A stretch of 64,000 bases of DNA from Callipepla californica brunnescens. Taxonomy: Eukaryota > Chordata > Aves > Galliformes > Odontophoridae. Every line of letters starts with the position of its first letter. Within the stretch, counting starts at the first letter, position 1. Location of the stretch: NCBI GenBank assembly GCA_023055505.1, contig JALIRH010000004.1, positions 40,280,516-40,344,515 on the forward strand. Reading direction: 5' to 3'. The position numbers and the translations under genes were made by a program. Below, piece after piece: positions 36,913-49,553 of the stretch. Below the pieces are notes generated by a model, which searched no databases, had not been told where the DNA came from, and worked only from the letters and a program-made list of their open reading frames with translations.

Positions 36913-37459
36913 TAAGATCTGTTCCAAAAGTAATGCCTCCTATTTTATAATGCTGGCCCATGACATCAGAGGCAGATATTAGTGGTATGGTGGTAGAGTT
37001 TGAACCTTCCTGCCAGCATCCCCTTATATGTTGTTGCTCTGTGACAGTGGGCAGCAAGGGGCAATCTGACAAAGTCATTTCTGGTGTGGAAGTGTGTACA
37101 AAGCAAAGGTGTGCCACTGAATTCCTCCATGTGGAAAAAATGGCACCTATTGACATTCACTGGTGTTTGCTGAGCACTTATGGAGACCAAATAGTGGATG
37201 TGAGCACAGTGAGGCTGTGGGTGGTGCCAACAGAGACATGAAAGAGAAGCCATGTTCTGAACAGACGTGGATTTTTGCGAGAGTGGCATGCAGACTCTTG
37301 TGCATTGTTGGAAAAAATCCATAGATCATGGTAGTTAGTATGTTGAAAAATAATGTCTTTTAGATGAGAGTTTTCTCTATCAAATGTTGTTTTGCTCTTT
37401 GTATCTGTTTTAGTTTCCATGGAAATAGATAGAAGGCATTACTTTTTGAGCAACCTTCA
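36913..37459 (+). mobile_element. Galluhop-type mariner MITE, internally deleted
   Basis: This is a Tc1/mariner DNA transposon remnant of about 547 bases. The 5' terminal repeat carries CAAAAGTAATGCCTCCTATT (36925-36944). The 3' end (37420-37459) is its inverted counterpart, sharing AAAAGTAATGCC and a near-identical flank. Between them, the plus frame encodes a mariner transposase N-terminal helix-turn-helix region, ATEFLHVEKMAPIDIH followed by YGDQIVDVSTVRLWV (about 37110-37224). About 50 bases later comes a degraded C-terminal tail (GIQxLVxRWxKxIxxGGxYVEK-like, about 37285-37355). The catalytic DDD core is absent. The 5' end is next to TATA, consistent with a TA target site. I recognise the layout as chicken Galluhop; the copy is non-autonomous. 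Confidence 0.92.
37107..37224 (+). pseudogene. mariner transposase N-terminal fragment
   Basis: About 40 codons match the paired-like helix-turn-helix N-terminus of mariner transposases, with the typical order FLH..E-M-PIDIH..L...YGD..VD.STVR.WV. The frame stops at 37239-37241 (TGA). A full transposase is about 345 residues, so this is a small fraction. The upstream part of the open frame starting at 36960 is MITE leader sequence, not transposase. Confidence 0.85.
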
Positions 37460-38734
37460 TGTGATATTTGCATAAGTACATCAGATGAACAAATTCAGAT
37501 CTCTGAAATGGGCAGGACCTTGTCTAAGGGCCTGTAATTCTCCTTGGCTATATATAAAACTTTTATTATTATTAGAGATGTTTCTTCACAGGTATATTCT
37601 CCTCACTATACAAACAAATCTGTTCACTGACATCTGTGCTATATGAATACTCAATGCCTCCAAAGAGGAGACCACAAATCGCATAGAATCAGAAAATTAA
37701 GGGTCAAAAACTCTTTTCAGGTGTGAAAGAGATAAAAATTGTATATTTAAAGAATATTTCACTTTTATCAGTCTGTACTGACCTTTAGAATGATCACAAA
37801 TCTTGTTACTGATCTGTCCACACTGGAGCTAGGCAGAAGCAAACTTGGACAGCATGGGATTATGAAGCCCTGCCCCTCCCAAAAAATAAATAAATACTTT
37901 GAATTAGTCTCCATAGGGTTGCAGGGTTGTATTGCTGCCAGTATAAGATATGTCTGGATATGCATATAGAAAAATATCCTAAATGAAGATGATGGGTAAT
38001 CTGTTCTCATCGTGATGCATGTCCACAATTGTTCTTAAGTTTATTTTTTCTGTCTTACTCTGAGTAATATATTATCAAATAAGTATTTGATTAAGAACGG
38101 TCACTAAAGTTTAAAGTCTCCATTTATTTCCAAGTCATTTTCTTGTAGAGTTTTTTATTAGTTGTACTATCATCAGCAAATTCTGTAGTGTTCCACTTCA
38201 CAGTTCAGCTTTAGTGCTAATAAACATGCTGGAAAATCTTGAAATAGAATCAAAAGTGAAATAAAATTATTTAGAAATCATATTTTTTATCAGTGTTGGC
38301 TTCTGCTTGGTTTCACTCTCATACAAAGAACTCTATGAAATTTTCAAAGGTTGATAATTTCCTTTATATAGCAATTTGGAAATATGATTTTTTCCACATC
38401 TATTACATAGAACATTCAGGACAGTTGCCTTTATCAATAATATAGCCCTTTTGCAGTAGTAAGTGACAAAGAGTGTTTCTCAAGGGAAGGAAATTTTTAC
38501 TTACATATTTATAAACTTTCTTTTTCCTCTGCAACTCTTGCAAAATGAAGGGATGTTTTAGAAAATGCACTGTATCATAACGGATATCTCTGTTTTACCT
38601 CTCCTTTAAGGAATTGCAATGAGAAAAGCATAAATGTCACAAAATGAATGTAGGTGCTTTAGAACAATCTTGGCCTTTGTTTGTTGACTTCTGGCTGTCA
38701 TTACCTTAGGTAATGTAATTACCTCAGGGAAACC
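37460..38734. other. AT-rich non-coding DNA
   Basis: Nothing recognised; no open frame above 86 codons. Confidence 0.55.
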
Positions 38735-39080
38735 TGACCCTAGCCATCCTTTGGCCTCAGAGAACTCCTCTGCCTGCTCTGCCTCAGCTCCCACCCAGAG
38801 AAATGAGACCGCTTTGGGAGGGGTGTCATGAAGATAAGTCTCCCTGCCTCCAGATGTGGAGCACCTGGTAGCTGTATCTGTCTCCCCATGACCTCACCTG
38901 AGATCCTGCCGTGGCCACAGCCACCCCCTCACAGCCATAGTGTAGGCAGCAGTGCCAGGGCTGGGATGCAGTGGTGACAGGCCCTGCTCCCTTTTCAGTA
39001 CTTCCATTGACCTGCAGCTTCCTGCTGCCTGCAGGGCCTGGGTTTACTCCATTACAGGGAGGAATTTGGAGTGCATGGGC
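38735..39080. other. GC-richer patch
   Basis: About 350 bases rich in CCTGC, GGCC and CCTCACC strings stand out from AT-rich flanks. CpG is sparse, so it is not a CpG island. There is no terminal repeat, tail or domain to identify a family. It may be an old LTR or SINE fragment, or an isolated functional element. Confidence 0.3.
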
Positions 39081-42000
39081 CTGCTCTGTCTCTGCTGTCT
39101 TATGATGTGAAGGAGTAGACAGCTCCTCAACCTACAAACTACTTGGGAGCCCCACAGGGCTTGATGAGAACATTGAGGAAAAACATTTCTTCACTTCCAC
39201 CAAAGGAAGAAAAGGTTACAGGCCTCTGTGAGTAAAGCTTGAAAGATACATTCTTTATTTAAAAAACCTGTATTCTGTTACTAGCAACAGTGTTATATTA
39301 ATCTATACCCATTAATAACAAGAGTAAGATTTTAGTAGTCATGTAACCTCCCTTATTTTGTTGCCACCATCATGCTAGTAATGATGAGTGAGGGGCATGA
39401 AAATGAGTAACTTTTCCTACCGAAATGTGAATGGAATGTAAGAAGGTAACTTTTTTCCTGGAAAAAATTGGTGAGATAATGACATTCTGCTTCATAATAA
39501 TAATACAAATACTTCTAGAAGAGGTGTGTAAGCTCAATATAAAGATCATACTAATTTTTTTTTTATTTTTATTTTTTTTTAATTGAGAGACATTAATGCA
39601 GACAGAGAAAGACTGGAGAAACTGAAGGAGAGTTCATATTTGGAAACTCATAGGAAAGACAAAACAAGATGCATGGAGGGTAAGTTGTGCAAAAACACCA
39701 GGGGTTTCCACATTCTAAGCCTTTCCAAGGGCATGCAGTGCTGTGCACCAAAAGAAATGCAAACAGCAAAAGAGGGGGAACATGCCACACTGTAATTTTA
39801 TTAGACAGTTTTCTGTTAAGAAAAAGACCAGTATCCCCAGTCTTATCATAAAGTAGCCTTGGGCCTCTCATATAACATATCTGTGAGGATTAGAAGTTCA
39901 AGTTCTAGGTACACATGTATTTTTAGGCACGCAACTGGATTTGTGTAAGGCAGGCTGTTGTTTGCATTCTATTTCCTGAAGTCAGTGTTCTACTCATGTA
40001 CTGAAATTATGTTTTCTGGGGTCTTGCTACAATTTCAGAATTACAGGATATTTTCAATATTTAAGATCACCCAGAAGCTGCTCTGTGTTTTCTGTTCACC
40101 CATCCTTCCCAGCTTTACAGACACCCTAATTTATGTCCTGATCCATGCTCTGAGAATTAGTGTCATGGCACTGAATAAGATTGTAAAGAAGTAAAATCTT
40201 CATTTTTTTTTAACCTCTGTATGTTGAAGGTACTTATCTTGTTGCATGAATATGGATGATAGTTTCTTATGAATATGGAAAAGACTGGGGAGAGATGGGT
40301 CAGTGTTTAACATTAACTACTCTTAACCTTTCCACCAGCTTGACCTTACCACAATATGATGCATAGAAGGGGTCAGGCTTAGCTGATTTTCTGTAGAATG
40401 CCATTAGTCATTTTTTGCCACATATGTTTGCCCTAAAGCCTTGTTTGCCACCTATATAATTATTAGAAGACTCTTATAATTGTATTTGAAATTCTAGGTT
40501 GACACTTATGTCACAGTACCATGGCACAGTATTATGTTTAATTTCTCTTTTGTTCGTCTCATTTAATGTACTGAAGAATTATACTCAAAAGAAGATCCCA
40601 CACACTTCTTTTCCTTCCCATTACTAGCTACATGTTCCTCCCCTACCTGCTAGAACCATCAATTTAATTAAAAAAAAAAATGAAAAAGAAAAGAAGAAAA
40701 AAGCACGTATAGGTTTGCATGCTTAATATATAAAGTGAGTAAACTCCTCATTTTGTAACGTTGTTTTCTGAAGCTGAAGTAATAAGATACTTACATTTCG
40801 CTGATAGGTAGATCTAATAACCTAATAATATTATGGGGTCACGATGCTAAATTAATAGTGATTTTGACATATAGTATAATCTGAGGTGGACCAAATTATG
40901 TTCACTTGATCCCTACACAGAGCATGCTCTTTTCCAATTAACTTCCTCCACCCTTGTTTGAGTGTCTCTTTTGCAGCACTCAATTTTTTCCCCAGATCAC
41001 ATGGGTGAAACCCCTTAGTACTGAGACCTGTGAGGTATTACATGGCAAGTGGCAGCTTGTCAGTGTGCCCATTCTCTCTGGGTTAACTTTGACATGGAAA
41101 CTTCAGGTGCCACCACAAACTGTTCATCTGTGAATGGTTATAATGGGGTTGCACTGTAGAAACAGGAGAGGAAGGTCATTAGGGCTCCTCGGGCAATGTT
41201 GTTATGTCTCCATATGGTTGCACTTGGATCTCTCATGAATTTTGTAGCAGCGGGTTAGTATTAGAGAAGGAGGTGACGTGAGTTGTTTTCGGGTTAAGAT
41301 TGTAGGGTTTAAAACTCAGATCTAATACAGAAGGAACGTTTCAGTAATTTTATTTATTAATTTACTGTATTTTAAGGTTTCCTAGTGGGTTTTACGTTAA
41401 TAAAGTAAGTATAAATGTAGCATAGAATAAGCATCATTCTGTCTCTATAAAGGAAGTGGAAGTGAACCTTCTTCTTATGAGTTACTTCCTATTTATCCAT
41501 AGCTGAAAACTTTCATCTGCCTGCTGCAGATTACTTTCTAGATTAACTGTTTCAAACTGAAGCAGTTTTACTGTAACAGCACTCCTGGTTTACCACCGTT
41601 CTTCATCTATCATTTTCCAAATATTTAAATTTTGCAACAAATTTGTTCACTAGTGGGTATTTTACTTTTCATAGTGATTGAAAATCGTTGGGATGAGAGT
41701 TTAAACTAGTTTTCAAAAGAAGATGAGTAAGTACAGAAAGGTCTGATTTGTTTATTGGGCTCATGCAGTTAAGGTGAGTCAATTTCTGTAGCCAAGAGCA
41801 ATGCAGACGAGTGATTAGGAACAGATGTGGCTCTCTCTGTTTTCTGGCATAATAGATGAGGTTTACAGTGGTATTAAAGTAGTAAAATTTTACAAGGGTG
41901 AGGTCTGGAACATAAGCTTACAGATCTAGAACAGCATTTTGTTTGTTTGCCTCTGATTGACTGTAACTACTGTAGATGTAAATGGATGCTCTCATAATGG

Positions 42001-42619
42001 TGTCTTTAAAGTCAAGTCCACCTGGCATTTACAGGTCAAGTGTAAGTCTGATTATATTTTCATTATTTGGCATTTTAGTAGTAGTAATAGGATATTCAAT
42101 TAATTGCTGTTGTATGTGTTTATGCTACACGTTTCCAACATAATTTAAGTAAGTTAATGTTGTTATTGTGCCAATAACTGTAGATATGTTTTGTATGATA
42201 CAGAATAATTTCTGAGCAAATTAGTTGCATTCTAGAAGCTCCATGCTGCTGTGGCCATCCTATCTTATTCCACTTAAAGGTTGTCTGTTATCTTACACAG
42301 TATGCAGGATAGATGTATCTTCAGATGCTATGCCATAGTTTGTAGTTTTAAATACGTAAACCAGGTGAAGAATAGATGATGATATGTGCAGCTAGTAGGA
42401 TCTAGTCACTGCTTCTGTTGTGTTGCTGTCCCTTTAGAAGCATAGATTAAGATACACTTGCACAAAAGGGTTGTTTTCTTTTTTTTTTTTTTATTGTTGT
42501 AAAGTAAATGTCAGCTACTCCATCTGCCCCTCAACATAACCGTCATTAATTAGCTGATTTCCTTTAGATGTTGTAGCAGAGGTGGATTTTAAAGGATAGA
42601 TTTCAAAGAACGAGGACAA
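39081..42619. other. AT-rich non-coding DNA
   Basis: No gene supported. T-rich low complexity at 39555-39581, an A run near 40670-40680 and a T run near 42478-42492. Confidence 0.55.
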
Positions 42620-42935
42620 TTGCCTGACAGCTCGGTTCAAGGAGGGCACTGCATGTGTGAGGGGCAGGGTGGAGCTGCGGGAGGGAAGCTGACAAACAGC
42701 AGAGAAGATTGTTATTGTTGGTGGATTAGAAGAAAGAGCCTGTGTATGTGTGTGAGAAGGAAAAAAGCAATTAGAGATAAGTACAGACAAATAAAGAAGG
42801 GTGGAGTTTTGAAGAGCCTTGAAGCAGAGGACAAGAAGCATGAACTTGCTGTTGTGAAACCAGAAGGGATTGAAAGGGGGATGAATGATGTGGTCAGAGC
42901 AGACAAGAATTATAACCCTGATGGGGGGAGGGGGT
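42620..42935 (+). repeat. possible ancient amniote interspersed repeat
   Basis: The block around 42798-42903 (GGTGGAGTTTTGAAGAGCCT, then GACAAGAAGCATGAACTTG, later GATGTGGTCAGAGC) has the phrasing of an old repeat common in reptile and mammal genomes, probably LINE-related. I know this type from pattern only and cannot name the family with certainty. It explains why the 151-codon plus frame at 42620-43075 is open and purine-rich; that frame shows no host protein domain. A G-rich string, G6-A-G5-T-G3, follows at 42921-42936. Confidence 0.35.
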
Positions 42936-45297
42936 GGGAAAAAGAATTAATGATGCACTATCTCTTGATAAGCTCAGAAAGCACAAATTGGCAGAACAAC
43001 CTCTGCTTCCAAAACCTTTTAGAGGCTGAACAATTTCTGAAGAAGAAAAGAGAAGAGAGATGGCATCCGAAATAGCACATTAAAAAAAAAAAAAAATCCA
43101 AGCAAGGGCATTTGCGGCGCTAAAGCAGAATGTTAATTGAAATCCTACTGTGCCAACAGGAACATTGGAAAGAGACCAGTCAGGATTAGACTAATTAAGA
43201 TGTCTTTAAAAGAAAATGGAAAAAAATCTACTGAAAAACTGAACAGGTTGGATTGTCTTAAAGAGGAATTTACCGAATACACAGAGAATTCCTAAAGATT
43301 TTCTAAAGCCTATGCATCTTACAAAAAGTGAATTGAAACAAACTGGAAAATTGAAACAGCTAAATAAAAGCATCTTTTTGGGCTGAAGTCTCACAGTGTA
43401 CTGATCTGTCTGTAGCTTTTTGTCCCTGGCATTTTATTTTGAGAGATGCTAATGACCACTTGAAGGAAGTTGGTGGCTTCCATATAACCTGTTGTAGTGC
43501 TTTTCACTGGCAGAAAGTACTTATGTCAGCATTCTCGTTCCTTGTTTTTGCTTGTTCCCATTTGGCTTTGAGTGCTTGGCTGTGGAAAGGGCAAGCGAGG
43601 TTCATTTTTTCTGTGCTATTGAAGGGAATTTCTTGTTTGATTGAGGTTAGGATAATGTCCAAGGTGACCTTGTGACAACTGCGACAGAGAGGAGACATCT
43701 TTATTCCTGAGCTTTTGCTACACAGTACACTCAGGCAGCATAAATGTGCTTACGTGGCACTAGAACAGGAGCAATAAATATGGCAACAGCCTTTCAGGTT
43801 GCCTTCACTGGGACTAATGTGATGTAGGATACAAAGATATGAGCCTGAAGTCTTTGGTAGAAGCAGTTTTCCAGGCAGCTTCTACATCTGGAGCTGATGA
43901 CCCACATTCAAGTCTTCATACAGCTTCATACAGCCCTTGGTAAGATAACCATTGCTCCTGATGTTACAGAGAGATAATGGCATTTGACAGAAGAAACCAT
44001 GAATATTTTAATCCTTTAAAAGGAGTAAGGAGTATATCTAGTGTTGAGTCAAGATGTTTGAATTATTCAGTGTGAATAAGTGAGCCAATTTATTGGACCT
44101 TTCCCATGTTCACAGTTCACTCACAACCTCATTCTTCTTTCCACAACCTGGGTGGCTGGTTTCAAGTGTTCTGCATTCTGCGAATATTTTGTACAACACT
44201 CAGCCTATGGAACTTGTGTTCTCTTTCCTTCAGTTATTAGCTGTTCTCCTTACATAACTTTCCAAGTTATTCCTGTTCTATGATTTGATGACAGGACTTT
44301 GATAGTGGGATGAAAATTAAATAGTGAACAATGAATGTGTAAAAAAAATTTTTTTTTTTACAGACATTATGCATATCACTATTTGTGCAAAAAGCAAGTA
44401 AACAGTCAAAAGAAAGAATAAGCTCTTAGCTGATGAGTTCACAGTGTCGATTTTACTGGGGTTTGAGTTAGGTAATAGCCTGACAGGAGCTGTCTTATGA
44501 GTCACGGTCACATTTTGGCTGGATTCACTTATGTCTGACATTTAACACGCATTTACATTCTCCAACAGTAGCTTTAAAATTTGGCTACTTATTTCATTGA
44601 AGATGAGCACTTGCAAATTTGAAGAAGGGTGAGTATAAGGGTTACTAATATAGTTAAATGAAAGTGAACTCTAAGGAATATTTCAGAGCTTTGACTTTAT
44701 GCTATTCAGCTTGGTTGAGTTTTCTGCTGGCGCATTTATTTATTTACCAAAACCACAGTCTTTTTACACATAGTACTCTATAATGACATGATTGGGAGGT
44801 CTGTGGCTTGGTTCACATTTTTATGTTTATAAAGTCTACCCAAACAAGTAAGCCTATCAGTGTAAGGTCTTCATATTGATTTAGTACATTTAAAAATATC
44901 TCATAGGAAACTACAAGCAATAGAAAAGCTGGAATCTTTCTAGAAAATAGCACAGACAGTAAGTTCCATTCTAAGCCATTTATCTAAGCAAAGTGGAGTG
45001 TACAAGGTACTAAACTAGCCTGACAACCTGTATTTAGTGTAATGATTTATTTGCTCTTTGGCAAGCTCTAACCATTTACTATTAACTATTGCAGAGGAAA
45101 GGTAAGGTTATTATTACCTCATAAAGTAAATAGTGATACTTAACAAAACAGAACATCTGCCCCCCTTATTAAAATATTTTGACAGATTTAAACTGGTTAA
45201 CATTTAATCTCATTTGTTAATTATGGGAAGCAGTAGTGTATGTTCCGAAGATACAAAAATAAATATTTTTGTGATTAAGAAACTTGTTACACTCCAA
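42936..45297. other. AT-rich non-coding DNA
   Basis: No gene. A run near 43082-43096; T run at about 44348-44360; otherwise unremarkable. Confidence 0.55.
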
Positions 45298-45300
45298 CAG

Positions 45301-45328
45301 TATATACATATATAAATATATATATATT
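45301..45328. repeat. (TA)n-rich microsatellite
   Basis: An imperfect TA tract with interrupting C and AA bases, ending in a T run. Confidence 0.85.
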
Positions 45329-47951
45329 TTTTCCTCGGGGTTCTTTTCTTAATCTGAAAGTAATGTAGACATTACTTTGGCATTCTTTGAAGTACTAAGG
45401 CTACTTGGAACTAAGCCTACTAGTTTAGATATCTTAAAAACTCAACTCTTATTCATCTTGCTGGCATATTGGGAAGGGAAATACAAAAACAGTAAAAACA
45501 GTTTTATCTATTTGGGTTGATATATAGGAATCTGAGGGTACAGACTGAAGGGGTTTCTTTTTTTGTGAATATAATAAAGTGTTTTCCTAGTGGATATTTA
45601 AATAAATCTTTTTAGAAGAGAGCCTGAAAATCTCTTATTTGTATGTTTTAAGGGCTGAGAGCCAAAACTGAATATTAGCCCAGACAAAGAATACCAGTAC
45701 TTTTTAGAGACTTCTGTTAGTTATTCAAGTCCACCACACATATGGCCATCTGAGCAGAGGTACACTGCCCCAGGCAGGAGCAGGTACACGGAACAGCCAG
45801 GCATTCCTGGTCTGTGTCTCTGTGGGCTCGCACCTGGTGGAAATGGCTGTAACAGTGGATGGTGATAACGATCCTGGAAACTCAAGTTGTAACTTCTGAT
45901 GCTGCACCTCCTTGTTGAGAAACTAGCTGCTCTATACTTTTTCTGCCATTATTCCCCCATGCTAATAATTTTTCTCATTCATCTGGAAGAGTTTTTTGCA
46001 GTAGGTTTTTTTTTTTTTTTTTTACTGCATTTCTACAGTATCAAAAATATTGAGGTCTGTTTCTCAGCTGAAGGCTGTCACTGTGGAACAGAGACTTATA
46101 GGAGGAAGATGTGGCTTTGTGTAAGTTGAACTAGGCTGCTCTGCACTACCTACATCCTTACATGTGGTAAAATGTCTGAAATGTCTATGCTCATCAACTT
46201 TGCAGGAAAAGTGCTGTATAAAACAATGTGTCAAAAGCATTGTAAAGAACAATAGTTACTGAGTTGAATAATCAATTATAGATAATAATACAGTACAGTA
46301 CAGATAGCACGAAGTATATAATTATAGTATTTGATTTGGTTCTGTTAGAAGTCAGTGGCAATTTTAATGTTCACATCATTAGTAGAAGCAAGAAGCCCTC
46401 TGTAGATGTGTGTTCAGCATAGAGTTAGCTGTGAGCTCTGGATCAGCCATTCACAAATGTTCTGTAAAATTTCAGCTTTAAGTTGAATCATTCTGTGTTG
46501 AGTTCTATTTCTGAGATGATGATATAGAGCAGTGTAAGGTAATATTAGTTTATCCTTTTTCAATTTAAATATTGGCAATCTGACCTCTCTGAGGACTGTA
46601 TTGATATTTAAAATATCATCTAAGCTCTGTCATTACAATCTATTCAGTGGATTTCATCGGTTTCTTTAGACAAATCTTCACAAGCAAATTGCAATTTTCT
46701 CTGCGTTTATTCTGTTCTTATAAATTCATAGAAGCAGATTTTTTTTTTTTTGAGCAGCCCACGCCTCCTTCCTTTTAACCTGAAGCTTGCAACTAATCCT
46801 TAATACACAAAAAAATGTAAAATATGTAGCTTAGTTGTTACTGGTGACGTGGTTTTCATGGCCTTGTGTCTACTTCATCTGGATAAGAGGAAGCCTTTTA
46901 ATCGGCTTTCTAGTGCAAGGATTTTGGAAAGTGATTTTTTTTTTTTTTTAACTTATTTTATTCCAGTTATATCTCAGTGAGCACATAGAAGCTGAAGACT
47001 CACTGCTCCTGAACATTTAAGCTAATAAGTCTTGGTTGCAGAACCTCTGTTAGTGGTCTGGAGAGTATTTATATGTAGGTTTAAATGAGTACTCTTATGA
47101 TTTTTGAACAGCATTCTCTCCACGCAATTAATGAGTTTTCGGAATATAATCAGAATCTTTCAATTGTGCAGGTTAGGAAAGCCTCCTAGTTCTTTAATTT
47201 TTTTGGTCTATTTTTATATTCCATCTATATTTCCTATGTTGTCTATCTTGATATGTCCAACTGCTTTCCGTGACCTTTCTGACAAGATTTTGTGACTATA
47301 AGCACTAGGGCCAATAATCATGGGTGGAATTGAACGCATAAATTGTACATATTCCATCCAATTTATCTCAATTCCCAGTTTAGTCATGATTTTGTATTTA
47401 TCTAAATGGGATTTGGATATTTCCTCCTTTTGTTTTAGAGTGAAGCAGTTGTGATGCTCAGGCCTCTGAGAAATCATATCCTAAAATACAAGATTTTATG
47501 TATTTTAATTACTCCAATTTAACATATAGGTGTTTATTTTATTTATTTTAAATCTATGCTTAGTAAATTTGAAAAAGTGTTTGTATGTAGCGTGAACCTG
47601 TTTTCTTGATTGCTTTCATTTGTGTGATTTCTTCACTTCTGTGTCAGTTTAGGCCGTTTTCCTGGTGAGTGGATTTTTGCAAAATCTCTAAACATCAAAG
47701 ACAATAATCCTCAGCATAAAGCGTATAGGTGAGCTCTTACCTACTTCTCTTAGAACTTAACTGTAAGAACTTAGTGCTGTCAGTCATGTGGGAAGTCATA
47801 GAACAGAATCTGGTCATTAAGCAACTGCTTCATGTTTCTGTGCTCTGTTCTGTCTGCACTGGGAGCTTCAGATATTAACTTTATAATAAAACTTAATGTA
47901 TTAATCCTTCTGGCCCTCTTAGGCTGGTACTCAATCATTCTTCTCCTCCTT
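45329..47951. other. AT-rich non-coding DNA
   Basis: No gene supported. T runs near 46005-46023, 46739-46751 and 46936-46949. No transposon recognised. Confidence 0.55.
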
Positions 47952-48040
47952 CCCCCCCCCCCCCTTTTTTTTTTTTTTTTTTAATTTTTTTTTTTATTTT
48001 TGCCTCCCACACTTTGGTTTTTACAAAAAAAAAAAAAAAA
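47952..48040. repeat. homopolymer cluster C13-T18-AA-T11 ... A16
   Basis: C13 (47952-47964) passes directly into T18 (47965-47982), then AA and T11 (47985-47995). About 30 bases later A16 follows (48025-48040). The T and A runs can pair as an inverted repeat. The pure-pyrimidine segment is short compared with the 30 kb tract. Confidence 0.95.
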
Positions 48041-48740
48041 GACATTTCATCCTAAGTAATTACCACCCTTCTTTTACTGCCTTACATCTCCATAAGATGA
48101 GCTATTGTGCTAAATAATTAGCACATGCCATTCAGAATATTATAAGAATTATATGCAACATCAAGCAGGAACTATACACTGACACATGGCCGTATTTTCC
48201 ATGAAGCTGCTCTTAACAGAAATTAGGTATTAGCAACAGGTACATTTAAAACAAGTTATAAATTTTTAAGAGAGAAAAAGAGAATGCTGTCATATTCAAC
48301 CATTAACACAGTAAAGCATTTTAAAGTTTGCAATGATTTGAACCACGACCTCTTTGAACATATCCTTTGTTCATTTGCATACGCAAACATTAATCCTATA
48401 CTTGAGCACAAAAATGCATTTACATAAAAACTACATTGTGATTTATAATTTATTAAGTAATCGTGGCTGAGACGTTATTGGAAACAAAGAAAACAACTAT
48501 ATTTAAATGCCAGGCTCTAAGGGGATGCAATATATGGCAACTTCTTAATAAAGAAGAGGAAAGCTTTTCTTCTAGCATGTCACTAATTAATACAGATCTT
48601 CTTTTTGATATATTTATTTTTGCATGAAAACTTGTGCTCTGAGATGACACTATAATGGGGACCCTGGAGACCTATATTCGCTGCTTATATAGTGGGCAAA
48701 ATGATTATCACAAAACATATACTTACATTTACCAAATAAA
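48041..48740. other. candidate conserved non-coding element
   Basis: Complex AT-rich sequence with a perfect POU octamer ATTTGCAT (48373-48380) and several homeodomain TAATTA cores (48057-48062, 48115-48120, near 48584). There is no significant open frame. The motif density and low repetitiveness resemble developmental enhancers. Conservation cannot be judged from one genome. Confidence 0.25.
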
Positions 48741-49469
48741 ATGCTAGGTCAAGACTAGAATGTGTCTTCTGCAGGTTTCATCTCACTTGTTGATGAGCAC
48801 TAAGCCAGGCCAATTGGAGAGATACTGGGATTAAAAATGTGAAAATTCTACACACTGGGGGATCCTATGGTGATTGGAAAGTTCTTTGGTGAAATGAGCA
48901 GAGAGATTTTGCATTTCAATTTTGGGCTGAGATGCCATAAGATTCTAGTAGCAAAAATCCTCTCTCTGAGTCCCTTGGCATTCCAAAGACAGGTTAATAC
49001 CGAGGTGAGGAATTGCTTCAAAATATTTAAAGGAAAGATGCAATGTGTTATTTATTTTGAACTTATTCCTTGTTTTCTTCTCCTTCCTTTGCAACACCCA
49101 GTCTTAATTTTTTATCTAAAGCTAGATTATTTCTTAGACTCTTCCTCTTTCTGTTTCAGTAAGTTCAGTTTTTGTTCATTCTATATTTGACTGAACTGTA
49201 TTTGAGCTGTCCTGCAGGCTGCAAGATGTACTGCCAATTAAGACCAAAGGAGGGAGAGACCTGAAACCAACTTTGTTTGGAGCTTCTTCATGGCCTTTTA
49301 CTTCTGCAGGGAAAATTTAAATGGATAAATAATTATAATCACAGATGTAGGTTTTTATATTCTTTTTTTGTTGTTGTTGTTGTTAGTTAGGAAGTGTAAC
49401 AGTAACAAGCAGAGATGGGAGAACTTGGGACAGTCATGCTTGCTGCTGCAAGCAAGAAGGGTGAGAAAC
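48741..49469. other. AT-rich non-coding DNA
   Basis: No gene supported. GTT trinucleotide repeat near 49369-49385. The 107-codon plus frame at 48867-49190 has no domain. Confidence 0.5.
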
Positions 49470-49553
49470 TGAGTGGCTTGGGTTGATTTGGACCTTAAAG
49501 CTCATCCAGTTCCATTCTGTGCTATTGCACCCAACAGATCAGGGCCCTGTCAA
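49470..49553 (-). mobile_element. CR1 3' scrap, old and diverged
   Basis: TGGCTTGGGTTGATTTGGAC then CTTAAAGCTCATCCAGTTCC (49474-49513) matches, in reverse orientation, the CR1 3' tail that normally reads GGTTGGAAGGGACCTTAAAG-ATCAT. The similarity weakens after about 49515. The form differs from the two other CR1 copies here (TTAAAG rather than CTAGAG), so it belongs to a different subfamily. Confidence 0.7.

Noticed and set aside
36966..37322. 118-codon minus-strand frame and its overlapping neighbours
   Set aside because: They are antisense to the mariner MITE; the meaningful coding direction is plus.
42620..43075. 151-codon plus-strand frame as a gene
   Set aside because: No domain, starts and ends arbitrarily, purine-rich, and overlaps a probable ancient repeat.
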